Shown here: piece after piece, positions 42,852 through 53,795 of the stretch | Position numbering within the stretch: the first letter of the stretch is position 1 | How the letters are laid out: every line of letters begins with the position of its first letter | NCBI RefSeq assembly: GCF_033958435.1 | Contig: NC_134160.1 | Span: 13,627,001-13,691,000 of the forward strand | Reading direction: 5' to 3' | Source: Carettochelys insculpta | Taxonomy: Eukaryota > Chordata > Testudines > Carettochelyidae | DNA length: 64,000 nt | Notes under the pieces: model-generated | Databases searched by the model: none | What the model was told of the DNA's origin: nothing | Seen by the model: only the letters and a program-made list of their open reading frames with translations | Translations under genes and position numbers: made by a program

Positions 42852-43620
42852 CAGACATGCTGCACTTTTTTACTCCCATGAAGTGGGAACATTAATTTTG
42901 TAAAGCTCCACCTTTTTCCCCCCCGCCCCTTATGATATCTCTCAGGGTACAACTGAGACTGTGGAACTGTTGTGTCCTTCTAACACTCCAGCCCGAATAC
43001 ATCTTATATGCCTTTGCTAGTGTGAAGCACCCTTTCAAGGCTCTGCTACACTTTGGGATGGAACCTCACTCCCAGGGAAGTGATATGAGTGCTTTCCCTG
43101 TCACTCAGTGTGACACCTGCTAATTCTTAGCCCTGCCTTTCCAGCCCCAACATATGTGCATTTTGTGCTGTCTAGCATATGTTGTCTAGAACAATGGAAG
43201 TTCATTAATCAGCTGTTATTTAATCAAAGGAAATTATTATAAACCAGCCTTTTGTTAATCTGAGTAGAGGAGCTCCAAACACTTCCACAGAAACAAAACT
43301 GTGGGTTAGATAAAATCAGTTGATTAACCAGAGGAAGTTTGTATGTGGTGGTAAGGTGGAAAGGACACAATCCTGAATCATTTACAACAGAAATAAACAG
43401 ACAGAACCACTGTCTAATTCATAAACTTTACCAAGCTAAATAAGATTTGAAAGCAAAAACATGTCTTTCAACCCAAAGCTTCAGCAGCCCATACCAATTG
43501 GACAAAACCCTCCTCCTCCATGTCCCCTTCAGGTGACTTTGTCACCCTGAGTAGAGATGAAGGACGGGACAGGATGAGGTCACTGTCTCTTTTTTATACT
43601 TGGACCCAGAACTGCCCTGT
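42852..43620. other. No gene recognised
   Basis: No coding or RNA feature can be supported between the CR1 5' end and the solo LTR. The CR1 5' boundary is taken at the edge of recognisable ORF1; its 5' UTR may extend some way into this stretch. Confidence 0.4.
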
Positions 43621-44304
43621 TGTCATGGCTCCTTCCCCACTCTAGCAAGACATGCAGAAGTGGGGGCCAGCAAAAGTACCTCCAAAACCTTATCTACTAG
43701 GTTTTGGTATAAACTCCCCCCCCCAGATCCTAAAAACCTTAGATTTTGGGGATAACATTCGGTGCCACCACCCAAGCAATAATAAGGAAACCAGGGAGAG
43801 ACTACTTGGGAAATCTCAGCCCCAAAAGTAAAAAACCAGGACACAAACATTAACCAATAACAAGTTAATAAAAAGAAAAAGAGAGAACTTTTATTATTAC
43901 AACAATATTCGTGTTGCAAACCTCATGACTAGATGAAAGAATCACAAAGTAAAACACATGGGGAGTCTCCACCATGGGCCTAGAACTTAGTTACAACGAG
44001 AGTAAAAGAACATTTCTAAAGTGCACAGACATCAGACCCCACGTCTCAAACCATAAAACAATAAAGCCTAACGGATTTATCTAAACTTTACCCTACTTAC
44101 AGAAGATTGGAGGGCCTGTTCTTGGAGGGAGATATTCTGTGTGTCTCTCCCTCATGGCTGGAAAGAAGCAGCAAAGACAGAGAACAGAAGAAGGAGGAGC
44201 CAAAAAATTCAGTTCTTACCTACATTTGTATAGGCCAACTCCACCTGGCTAAGGAGGTTAACCTTTTACTCCCAGGCTGCTGGCTAACCCTCATGATCAT
44301 GACA
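43621..44304 (-). mobile_element. Solo LTR, 684 bp, perfect 5 bp target duplication
   Basis: The ends are TGTCATG at 43621 and CATGACA at 44304, a 7 bp inverted pair with TG...CA. CCTGT lies directly outside both ends (43616-43620 and 44305-44309). On the minus strand AATAAA (43890-43895) and a T-rich stretch after it serve as poly(A) signal, which sets orientation, though weakly. No internal retroviral region is present. It belongs to a different family from the LTR at 25039, and the perfect target duplication suggests it is younger. Confidence 0.85.
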
Positions 44305-44309
44305 CCTGT

Positions 44310-45258
44310 CCATAGGAAGAGGCATTTCTGGGGCCCCTGCAGTCACCCCACCTATCCTATGGGGCAGGGTGTGCAAAGCAGGCAGGCAGCAGCAGCAGCC
44401 ACAGGGGATCAACTTGTCTTGGCCTTCCTTGCTCCCCAGCACTCACCACGCAGTTCTCTGCCACTGCCGCCCAGCCTGCTGAGCCCTGCTTCACACCAAA
44501 CAGCTGGGAGCCCTCCAGCCATGCACAGAGAAGCGGGACTCAGTGGGTCAGGAGGCTGTAGCAGAGCATTGCACGGTGAGTGTGTGTGAGGGACAGGATG
44601 GAGGCCAGGGGAGAGAGAACCACCTGTGGCGGCTGCCGCTGCTGTCTGCCGCCTGCCCCTTGCCCCAGGTAATACACAGCCAAGCTGTCTGGGGAGGGGG
44701 GCAAAAGCTTACGGTGGGGGTGGACTTAGGGAAAATTGGGGCCTGTGGTATGTAAGGGGGGCGATGGCCAGGGCCATGCGACTGGGGCCTGTGCTTGAAG
44801 TCCTGTGGGCAGGGCTGCTCTGGGCCCCTTCCTCTTCAGGATGACCCAGCTCTGACTGTTGGTACTATACAAGTCTTTGCTCTATTAAGGGGTCAGGCTG
44901 TTCCGTGGCATATGTGAGCTGCTGGACTGTCCAGGTGAATTGTAAATTTCTTGTTTACAACTTCCCTGCTATGAATGTCTGATTAAAAAAGTAATTGGCT
45001 TCTTAGCAGCTTCCTAGTGTGCCATGTGCTTTTTTTTTTTCCTCTGAAAACTTCATCTAAGCCCTTCTCTAATTTTTTGTTACAGTAAAATCAGTTATAT
45101 GATTACTTTACTTACAAAGTTGCCACACATTTTAGCAGGATAGCAGGTTGAGTTTTCAAATGATACCTCCTCACAAGGCATTCTTTGTGTACTATGTGAC
45201 ATAAATAATTTAAGTGGTGAACATGGGGTATAACTAGTACCAGCAACAGGCTGTTATC
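44310..45258. other. No gene recognised
   Basis: Moderately GC-rich sequence up to about 44840, then ordinary. Open frames (44107-44589, 44543-44755) carry no motif that I recognise. Confidence 0.4.
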
Positions 45259-45266
45259 CTCTGTAG

Positions 45267-45858
45267 CAGGGATTCTCAAGTGTGGGTCGGGACACAAACA
45301 TGGGTCACCAGCTGTGTGGCTCTGAGCCACATGTGGCTCTTAAGGCGCCATTTGCAGCTGTTACAGCTGTTACCGCTTACTCCTCTGGCTCCTGGTCCCT
45401 GACCTGTTGCACTGAAATTAAACTCAGTTTAGTTGGTTTAACAGCCAGCAGGAGGGATCAGGATGTTAAACTGAGTCTCATTTGAATGTGGCAGGACAGA
45501 AAGCTGCCCACATTGCAGGTGGGGGAAGGGAGTAGGAGGGCTGGGGGGAGCTGAACAGAGGAGGCAGGGGTGGCCCAGTGAAAGAGGAGTAGGGGGCATC
45601 TGTGGTGCTTGTGTGAGGTAGATGGGGGGTGCATTTTGGAGCTGTGAGGAGTTTAAACCTGGGGGCAGATGATTGGTTTGAAGCTGCGAGACGTTTAAGC
45701 CTGGGGGCAGAGGGGCGGAATCAAGATTTATAATTCTTTTTTTCCTAAGAGAGAACCTCCTCCGCACCACCTCCTCCTGGTTCTGAATCACCTGGGGTCA
45801 CAAAGTCTGACAGAATTGTCAAAGTGGGCCACTGTCTCAAAAAGGCTGGGAACAGCTG
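45267..45858. mobile_element. Non-autonomous hAT element, 592 bp
   Basis: The left end CAGGGATTCTCAAGTGTGGG and the reverse of the right end (CAGCTGTTCCCAGCCTTTTT) share the CAG..(A/T)TTC.CA pattern of hAT (Charlie-like) terminal repeats. The flanking 8-mers are CTCTGTAG (45259-45266) and CTCTGTAT (45859-45866), a 7/8 match to the 8 bp duplication expected for hAT. No transposase reading frame remains inside. Confidence 0.75.
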
Positions 45859-45866
45859 CTCTGTAT

Positions 45867-47536
45867 GGACTGGTTACTAAGGGAGGATGTGGAACGCACT
45901 GTGCCAGTGGGATTCACAGGCAGCAGAGTGATATAGAGACTCGGGAATCAAGCATTCAATGTCAGGTGCTGGAAAGTAGAGGTGTCTAGTGGTAATGGCC
46001 ATGTCCTGCTACCCTGTAGCTCCCACCTCCAATCCAGTCTACTCCCTACCTCAGATCCTGGCTCTGTCCCCTCTTGGTTCCTGTTGCTTCCTTCCAACCT
46101 CTATGCCTGTCCTCATCACCCTCTGTTCCTATTGGTCACAGCCTGCCCTGGCCCCCTTCTCTCTCTCAGCTCTTCATCGTTTTGCAATTGGGTCGGGCTG
46201 CTTCCTCCTTTTCCTCCATACTGCCTTAGTTCTAGCAGAAAAGTGGTGGCATTGAGATTTCTCAGTGTTTTATAACTTGACAAGATTTGAGGAAATTTTT
46301 AAGAGATGACAAAAGATGCCAGGCACCAGTGTGACTGCTGCTCCCCAAATTAGCAATTACTGCACCAGTAAAATGTTGTAGTAATTTTTAAACAAGAGCT
46401 AAACAGCTTATTTTTACCTGACTTTATTATCAGGAATGGCTTAGCTGTTCTTACTGAAATTTTTCAGACAAACAAACCCCATAGAAGTCAACCTGAAGAA
46501 GACACCTGGAACAGAACAATTTATCCCAACTGTTTATTGTTTGGCATAGTTATAAAATACTGAAAAGGTTTTCTGAGGAGGAGTAGAACTGGCAACACAT
46601 TCCCAATGGAACAGTCTTCTGTTTTGCTGATTGACAAAATCAAATTTATTCTTATGAATGTAACAACTTTTGTCAAATGCTTTGAAAGAAATCATGGAAA
46701 CACTTCTTTTGGATGTGTCTATATTTTGAATATAAAATAGTATCATTCATAAATTAAATGTTTTGGAATATTTAATTTGTGGAAAAAAATCTGAGTTTTT
46801 GAGTTTTCATCCCAATCTGAGGCAAATTTACAATTCAAAATATCAGCAGAATATCAAATGTTGACCATCTCCAGTGTCAAGTGTTGGGCAACCTTAATCA
46901 CAGGCAATGAGAAGTAGCTAAGAATTCTTCTTCCTAGGCTCGGAGGTGTTCTCACTCCCAGTCTTGCAGTTCAAAAGCATATGTTTCTTAGTCTTGTATG
47001 TTCTTACATGTGTGTCTGTGTGTTTGTGAAACTGTTTCCCTTTTCATGTTTCAATAAGCTGCCTTATATTTTTGGAGGTTTCCCCTAGAGTTCTTTAATC
47101 ACATGGATGTGCCGACTACTATAGCCCTGGGATAGCCTCACAAGAAAAAAAATGCAGGATAAAAGCAGAGATTTCAGCCCATTAGTTTCTTAATTAGCAG
47201 CCAGCACACCAGAAGTCCTCTGGAGGGGCTGGGTGAAAGGGAAATTTCCCACTTGCCCTGAGCTCCATGCTCTGTTGACTTCTTCTTGGGGTGGGGTAGG
47301 GGTTGTTTTTGTTTCTTTTTGTTGTATTTTCCATGTCTTGGAATTCTTTGAGCTCTCATTTCTCTGTGTGAGTTACCCTGGGTGTAGCCTCTATGGATGA
47401 TGTTCTGACCTATCCCCACATGTTCTGACCTACCCCCCAAACTGTTAGAGATGCTTTGTTAGCTAGCAGAAAATTAACAAACACACATCTTTTGAGAGCT
47501 GCTTAAACTGACTTTCTCCCCGTCACACAGTAATAA
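45867..47536. other. No gene recognised
   Basis: No coding frame, RNA gene or transposon end could be supported. The sequence is AT-rich in its right half. The start resembles a reptile SINE remnant only vaguely. Confidence 0.4.
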
Positions 47537-47582
47537 AGTACAACAAGATGTCTTGTCGCACCTTATAGACTAGCAGATATTT

Positions 47583-47627
47583 TGGAGCATAAGCTTTTGT
47601 GGGCAAAGACCTACTTCATCAGATGCA
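47583..47627 (-). ncRNA. Hammerhead-ribozyme-like core (antisense copy)
   Basis: On the minus strand CTGATGA (47622-47616) is followed by an AGTAGG-TCTTT(G)-CCCAC hairpin with one A/C mismatch, then AAAA where the core has GAAA (one mutation). AGCTTATGCTC follows, in which AGC/GCT can pair around a TTAT loop as stem III, with C in the cleavage-site position. One extra A precedes stem II and stem I is not evident. It is non-functional as it stands. Confidence 0.35.
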
Positions 47628-47772
47628 TGATTGGGGGGGGTTGGTTTCAGAGGGGTATTTAAAGAGTGGGGTCCCAGTAAAAGGGAGGGCCAGAGGTGAC
47701 AAGGTCTATTCAGCGAGGTGGAAATGGCTCAGTATCAATAGTACTTCTCAAAAGAGGGAAAAACAAGTTCGA

Positions 47773-48027
47773 TCAGACAGCGGAATATGAGCCTTTGTCA
47801 GAGTCTGATGGGGAGATATTAATGCCCAGGGCAGAGAAGCTGGTTTTGTAAGCTGTGTGCCACTCCCAGTCTCTGTTTAATCCTTGGTTAATAGAGTCAA
47901 ATTTGCAAATGAATTGCAGCTCAGAGATTTCTCTCTCCATTTGATTTTTGAAATTTCTCTGTTTCAGAACTGTCACCCTTAAATCTGCCACTGAGTGTCC
48001 AGGGAGTGTCCAGTAATAAAGAAGCAC
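47773..48027 (-). pseudogene. Penelope-like GIY-YIG endonuclease, C-terminal end
   Basis: The 84-residue frame contains LPGHSVADLRVTVLKQRNFK, MEREISELQFICKFDSINQ and GLNRDWEWHTAY. The conserved string (a GHS-x-ADLRV block, an (R/E)-x-x-E-x-x-(F/Y)-x-x-K(F/L)-x-(S/T) block, then GLNRD) is what I know from Penelope-like element C-termini, with the Glu of the GIY-YIG fold in the E-x-x-F helix. The RT and the GIY-YIG core are absent, so this is only the 3'-most coding piece. Confidence 0.75.
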
Positions 48028-48150
48028 AGCTATTTTATTTGTCTTGCATATTGTGTATGCAACACATTGTTTAGATGCATTGTGTCCCCCACTAGTGGCT
48101 GATCCAGATTATAGTAGATAACCGCCTACTTCTCTACCAACAGAAAATAA

Positions 48151-48245
48151 GGTACAGAGAGATGAAGTAATTGTCCGAAATTAGATAGGAATCAGTGGGT
48201 GACCTAGATCTATTAGCTCCCTGTTCTTTATTGTGTCCTTGTGAT
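48151..48245 (-). mobile_element. MIR-type SINE fragment
   Basis: GGTACAGAGAGATGAAGTAA, then TTGTCCGAAATTAGATAGGA and ATCAGTGGGTGACCTAGATC follow the antisense MIR pattern (GCACAGAGAGATTAAGTAAC, TTGCCCAAGGTCACA). It is partial. Confidence 0.55.
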
Positions 48246-48434
48246 TATATTATCAAGCATTCAGTTCACAAGCATGTAGCACAGCAAATTCTCACATGCA
48301 ATTCTATTTTGCTGTCACTGGCCTTTTAGCAGAATCCCACTTAGCTATGACAGTAAAACTTCTTTTCTTTGTAGCTTAGATGTTCCGTGTTTTCAGTTAT
48401 GCTGACATCTCTGATTCAGTTCATCTCTAAATGC

Positions 48435-49060
48435 CTCCTTAGCCTTCCTGTCCCTTGCCTATTGAGTGCATTCCCTGTCTGGCTTTGGAGGGACCAGTGG
48501 TCAGTGTGGGCGGGGGAAGCCCACACCCTTGGCACCCAGGTCAGGAACCCTGTGACATGGGCATTGCAGGGCTCCCAGGATGTGGACATGGGGTCCTGTG
48601 TCCAGGACTAATGGCCTATTCCCCTCTCCCCTTTTGTCTCCACAGCTCCTGCAGCCAGACCAGGCCCACCACCGATGGCTAGGGGAGTGGCCCAGACTCA
48701 GAACAGGGCTGCATGGGGCCGCTGCTGGGCCATCCACCAGCGCCACCAGGGCAGGGAGGAAGAGGTAGGGGATGCTGTTCACACCACAGCCCTGTGGGAC
48801 CTTACTGACAAGGTGCGGGAGTGGCTTGACATGGAGCAGCAGGCCTGGGACCGGATTACGGTGAATCTTGATGCCCTGACCCAGGCCATGGTGGGCTTGC
48901 TGTCCCTGGCTTCCACCCCCTCTCAACCCACTCCCACCCCCACACCTCTGTCCCCCTGTGCCCCCATCACTGTGTGGATGTTCCATTTCAAAAGGCCGTC
49001 TTTCAGTGTTAAATTTCAAAAGCTGTCCTTTTGTAAGGGAGCTGTAGTGTAGACACAGCC
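48435..49060 (+). mobile_element. Harbinger-type element fragment, right end
   Basis: It ends GTAGTGTAGACACAGCC, a right terminal repeat matching those at 14385 and 52832, followed by TTG. The region upstream carries a Harbinger second-ORF-like coding piece (48675-49052) after a TTTTGTCTCCACAG-type splice acceptor at about 48632-48645. The left end is not visible, so this is a 5'-truncated or recombined copy. Confidence 0.6.
48675..49052 (+). pseudogene. Harbinger second-ORF (Myb-like) C-terminal remnant
   Basis: The frame includes TALWDLTDKVREWLDMEQQA and WDRITVNLDALTQAMVGLLS, which have the form of the helical tail of the Myb/SANT-type DNA-binding protein encoded by PIF/Harbinger elements. 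The related, also decayed, segment is at 49800-50763. The Myb domain itself is missing. Family assignment is by context (terminal repeat 10-20 bp downstream) more than by motif. Confidence 0.45.
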
Positions 49061-49063
49061 TTG

Positions 49064-49637
49064 ATGTCTTAGGGCCTCTGCAAGATTAGAAGTGACACTA
49101 ACACCATAGGAGTGAGAAGATTTCAAATTGCTATTAGTACAGGTTACATCTCCAGGGAGGGAGTTTATATACCTTCATGCCACTAAGAAAATCAGGGTAT
49201 CAATAAAGAGAAAGGAGGAATACGTGTATTTCAGAATAAATATGCTTTCTCCTAGGGTCATGAACAATTCAATAGTTTCATTCCAAAGGAAGTTGTATGA
49301 ATGCTTGCTCCAATTTCTGCAAGAGGATGTTAACCAATTTTAGTTAAACAGGTGCAGGTTGTTTGCCTAGAACAGGTGCAAATTGATGTCAGGTGTTGTT
49401 AAAGTGAAACCTAAGTGTCTACACAAGTGGATGGCATTGATTTAATTGGAAGAGTTTCTAAACTGCATTTTTATCATGTAGACAAGAGCTAAAACACACA
49501 CGAGAAGTCCTCAGGAGTGACTGAGTCTAATTTGTTGTAACGTGCACATTGATGGAGATCAAAGTGCTCATTATACCATCTTAGAGTCTAAACTTACTGA
49601 GATTCATTTCTGGAATTAGACCAGTTTAGCTGGCCTC
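49064..49637. other. No gene recognised
   Basis: At 49427-49488 the sequence GTGTCTACACAAGTGGATGG ... CATGTAGACAAGAGC looks like another small terminal-repeat element, but the ends are too diverged for a firm call. Nothing else is supported. Confidence 0.35.
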
Positions 49638-49799
49638 TTGGGCTACATCTACACTAGAGAGTTTTATCAACATAACTGGTGTTTTGTTGACAAAACTTGC
49701 AGAGCATCCCCATTACAAATGTGTTCTCTCCACAGTAAATTGACTGAATGAAACACTTTTATTCTGTCCTGTTCCCTTCTCCCATGAGGAAGAACACTG

Positions 49800-50763
49800 G
49801 TGATCCCCCTGGACTCAGGCACCTTCATCCAGGCCACCTCCAGGGAATCCCTGGACCTGTTTGAGAAACCTACCAGTAAGTACCCTTGCATCACACAATC
49901 CATGGCATGGGGGATAAGCACAGCTGGGGAGTATTGTCAGGCTCACCAGGCTGGGTCTGGCAGAACCTCACAATGTGGTCCCAGCACATGAGACCATGTG
50001 CAAGGCAGTGTGTCCCACCCAGGCTCAGCAGGCAGCACACAGGCACGGGCACCAGCCTGCTTCCAGTTTCACTGGAGGCTGGATGAACCCCAGGCCACTG
50101 GGAGAAGAGGGGCCACTAGCCTCTACCACAGCTGGAAGCAGGCCAGGCACATGTGCACTGGCCTGAGGTGTGCAGCTCCCGGCACATGGGCATACCCACA
50201 GGTGACAGTCAGCATTCGCTCCTGTGGACAGTGCCATGAGATGCACATGTGTGTGGGGACCGCAGGGAGAGTTCGGCTGCACCCAGCTAACCAATCACCA
50301 ACGCGGGGAATCTTCTGTGGCTGAACACCCTTCAGAGGACAGCAGCCGAGAAGGATTACCGAACTCCTGGAATGGCAGCTGTGGGACAACCTGGAGAGGT
50401 GGGCACAGACTCAGGAGTGGTGGTCAGGGGTCTGAGACCAACTGCTGTCTTGGTTTGATGCCGCCATCACCAGTGTCTGGCAGGACGTGTTGGCTCAGCC
50501 ACCCATGGTTGCTGCTGCCACTTCCCCTGCTTCCTCCGCCTCTGTCACTCCCCCCCACCTCTGCCCTTCTCACTGTGCCCACTCTCCCCACTGGACATTG
50601 CACAGACTGCCCTGCACCTCCTACAGTGGGCGATGGCCAGGGGTGCCTCTCTGCTTCCCAGGATCCTCCTGCTTCCCTTGCCGACCCAGAGCTGGCTACA
50701 GCCCCACTGGCTCTTTACCTCCCTGTGTGCATAGCTTCAACCCTGCCCAGACAGGCACCCTGA
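49800..50763 (+). pseudogene. Harbinger second ORF (Myb/SANT-like) remnant
   Basis: Plus-strand frames 49800-50763 are broken. A Ser/Pro/Ala-rich tail (AQPPMVAAATSPASSASVTP near 50490) after a WELLDNLERWAQTQEWW-like segment near 50365 parallels the remnant at 48675-49052. The DNA-binding helices cannot be defined. In active Harbinger elements this protein helps import and position the transposase. The function here is inferred from element architecture. Confidence 0.45.
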
Positions 50764-51149
50764 ACCCATGGTGGGAGGGGATCCCAAGGCTAATGCTGCT
50801 TAGGGTCCTGCTCCCCCATGGGGTTGCTGCCCTCATTGCCTCCTTGGACTGATGCACCCCATCCCAAGTCCCCCCCCCCATTGTACATAGTAGTTTTTGA
50901 TGACATTTATTTTACACGTTTTTTCTATCTTCAAGTAAAAAAGTTCTTGTTTCATCACCCCTGCATGCCTCCTTATTGAGGAGGGATGAGGGAGTGAAGG
51001 GAGGGGTCGTGGTGGGGACAAGGTAGGGCTGTGTGCCTGAGGCCCCTGCTGGAGGTGCCAGGGGAAGATCATTGTGGGCTGCAGAAGAAGGTTTCCCTTA
51101 GGGCCTCCAGGATCCAGAGCCCATCCCTGTGGGTTTGGAAGACTGGAGC

Positions 51150-52300
51150 TGCACCTGGCTGTTTGTGCCCATGGCCCACATCCACCCCACTCCCTGGGAG
51201 GGAGGCCTCCCCCTTTCCTCTCCAAAATGTTGCAGAGGGCACAGCACATCACCACAACCTGGGGGATATTCTGCTGTCCATGTCCAGCTAGGTCAGAAGG
51301 CACCTGAAGTATTCCTTCAGGCAGCTGAAGGGCCCCTTGGCCTGCATCTGTGCCCAGTTTAGGTGGGCATTAACTAGTTCCTGGTTTGGGTCCAGCTCCT
51401 CGGTGTAGGGCTTCATGAAGGTGTAAGTGACATCCTCCACAATCCGGAGTGGCAGGTGCATGTGCCTGACCCCCAGTTCCTGGTGGGGGGACATACGTGC
51501 CCACTTCCATACCCCAGCACAGACTGGAGTTGCAGAACACCTGCCCATCTTCTGCCTCGCCTGACCGTCTCACATAAACATTGAGGAAATGTCTGCAGTG
51601 GCCTACCAGGGCCTGCAGCACTATGGAGTAATACTCCTTTTTGTTGCTGAACCTGGCCGCACTGTGGTGCAGGGCATGGATGGAAATATGGGTTGGTCGA
51701 TTGCCCTGAAGCAGTTGGGCAACCCCAGGATGGCAAATCTGGCCATGACTGCATTCACATCTGCAAGATGGCAGACCATCTGCAGCAGGATGGTGTTGAT
51801 GTCTGTCACAAAGTGTAAGGGGAAGAGACAAAAGACACACATCAGGGACTGAGTGAGGGAGTCCCTGGGCCCCCATGGGCTCCAGTATCCTCCCCGCCAC
51901 CCAGAGCCCTCCAGGTGATCCTCTGCGAGGCTACCGTCCTGGTGTGAGGGCAGGACAGCACAGTCCCCTGGGAACAGAGCCTCCATTCCACCACTCCCAA
52001 CTCCTCAAATCCCCCAACCCTACTTCCCGAGGCCCCCCTTGGGTTGAACAATCCCTCACTCCCTCTCTGCAGTGCCTGCAGCCCGACAGTGCTTTACCTG
52101 CATGAGGACAGCACCAAAGGTGGACTTCCTCATGCCGAACTGGTTCCTGATGGAGTGGTAGCATCCGTCTTCATCTGGGTGTCCTGTCTCTAGAGGGCAG
52201 GAGTGAGCCAGACACAGAGCTCCAGAAAGGTGTCCTTCCATATTTGGAAGTTCTGGAGCCACTGCTGGTCATCCCACTGCCCCATGACCAGTTGATCCCA
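51150..52300 (-). pseudogene. Harbinger DDE transposase remnant
   Basis: Read on the minus strand, the frame at 52262 has IRNQFGMRKSTFGAVLMQV, the helix-turn-helix-like segment. In the frame from 51986 the block LPNCFRAIDQPIFPS contains the first catalytic Asp (GAIDGTHI in the family). LQALVGHCRHFLNVYVRRSG followed by EAEDGQVFCNSSL keeps the second Asp. Near 51330 AQMQAKGPFSCLKEYFRCLL stands where the family has VE(C/R)AFGRLK, so the third catalytic Glu has become Lys. NIPQVVVMCCALCNILERKG near 51260-51170 ends the domain. Stops and shifts separate the parts. Confidence 0.8.
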
Positions 52301-52969
52301 CTAGACGGCATTGGAGGTGTACCTCCAGACCTGCCTGATCACCCAGTGGGGTGAGCACCGATGGGCCTGTGCAGCCGCAAGGGCATGCTCCTCGAATGTG
52401 GTGTCTGAGTCATCCTCTCAGGGGTGGAGAAGGAGGACAGCTATGAGGAGTTTCAGCAGAAGCTGAAGTACCTCTGAGTGAGGCCAGTGCTAGTCCTGGG
52501 GTTTCTCTGGAACCATGGCTAGCTGAAAAGCACAGTGTCTCTCTCAGCAAGCATGTGAGCCCTGCTGTAGCATCTGTGCTGTCCCTCCATGAGGTAGGCA
52601 AATCTCAGCATGGGCAGGGAATGGGCATGGCAGGGGGCTTTAAGGCCATGCCATGCTAGCACTTCCAGAAGGGCTTGCTGGACGTGCAACCCCATCTGAT
52701 GGGGTTCTGGGGACTGTTCGGTCAAGAGAGCAGCCAGGCACTCTGGCCAAAAATCTGTGGACAGAAGGTTTGTTGGAAGATATCTTCTGACAATAATGCT
52801 TGTGGACAGATACGTCTAGTGTAGACATAGCCTTGAGTTGGAAGGAGGGGGAAATACTGTCTGAGCAGGAACTCGCATTAATTGAACCTGAAGGGAATCC
52901 TGTTAATTTAGGATGGCCCTTGCAGCATGTAGGCCTGAAGAATAAAGAACATGAAGGGTAGAGATAGGG

Positions 52970-53795
52970 TCCAGAGTAATATAGACAAATTGGAGGACTG
53001 GGCCAAGAGAAATCTGATGAGGTTCAACAAGGAGAAGTGTAGAGTCCTGCACCTGTGATGGAAAAATCTCAAGCACTGTGACAAGCTGGGGATGAACTGG
53101 CTAAGTAGCAGTGCATCAGAAAAGGACCTGGGGATTACAGTGGATAAGAGGCTGGGTATGAGTCAACAGTGTGCCCTTCTAGCCAAGAAGGTTAACTGCA
53201 TATTGGGGTGCATTAGGAGAAACATTTCCAGGAGATCTACAGAAGTTATTATTCCCCTCTACTTGGAACATCTAGAGTATTGTGTACACTTCTGAGGACC
53301 CCAGTATGGAAAGGATGTGGACACATTGGAGCAGGTTCAGGGGAGAGCAATGAAAATGATTGAGGGGTTGGAGCACATGACCTATGAGGAGACGCTGAGG
53401 GATTTGAGCTTATTTAGTTTGCACAAGAGAAGAGTGAGGGGTGATTTGATAGTGGCCTTCAACTTCCTGAAGAAGGTGCTCTAAAGAAGATGGAGAGAGA
53501 TTGTTTACAGTGGTGACAGATGGCAGTACAAGGAGCAAAGGTCTCAAGTTACAGAGGGAGAGGTGTTTGTTGGATATTAGGAAAAACTATTCTCCAGGAG
53601 AGCGGTGAAGCAGTGGAGTGCTTTGCCAAGAGAGGTGGTAGGTTCTCCATCCCTAGGGGTTTTTAAGTCCCTGCTTGACATGGTCCTGGCTGGGATGATT
53701 TAGTTCGGGTTGATCCTGCTTTGGGCAGGGGCCTGGAATCGATGACCTCCTGATGTCCCTTCCAGCCCTAGAATTCTATGATTCTATGAAACTGG
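52970..53795 (+). mobile_element. CR1 LINE, 3' fragment (copy E)
   Basis: This copy contains only the last part of ORF2 and the 3' UTR. The order is TGGAGGACTGGGCCAAGAGA, the frame at 53092-53295 (SEKDLGITVDKRLGMSQQC, KKVNCILGCIRRNISRRST) and a broken [13 protein letters not shown] segment near 53340. AAGTCCCTGCTTGACATGG follows, and the tail CTAGAATTCTATGATTCTATG, two octamers. It is strongly 5'-truncated, as is common for CR1. Confidence 0.9.

Larger units (their letters stand above)
47537..48028 (-). mobile_element. Penelope-like element, 3' part (antisense)
   Basis: Read on the minus strand, the C-terminal part of a GIY-YIG endonuclease (48027-47773) is followed by a tail (47772-47537). 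The tail has CACTCTTTAAATACCCCTCT, CTGATGA, a GCCCAC segment, AGCTTATGCTC and TAGTCTATAAGGTGCGACA, ending GATGTCTTGTTGTAC. The same tail occurs at 8150-8338. The combination of GIY-YIG end and hammerhead-like tail is what makes this Penelope-like. Confidence 0.75.
49641..52832. mobile_element. PIF/Harbinger transposon, 3192 bp, both ends kept
   Basis: The left end GGCTACATCTACACTAG and the reverse of the right end (GGCTATGTCTACACTAG) agree at 15 of 17 positions. TTG lies immediately outside both ends (49638-49640 and 52833-52835), a 3 bp target duplication. The left half has a Myb-like second-ORF remnant on the plus strand and the right half a DDE transposase on the minus strand. The two converge, as is typical of Harbinger. 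It is the only complete DNA transposon with transposase in the window, and it shares its ends with the MITE at 13727. Confidence 0.85.
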
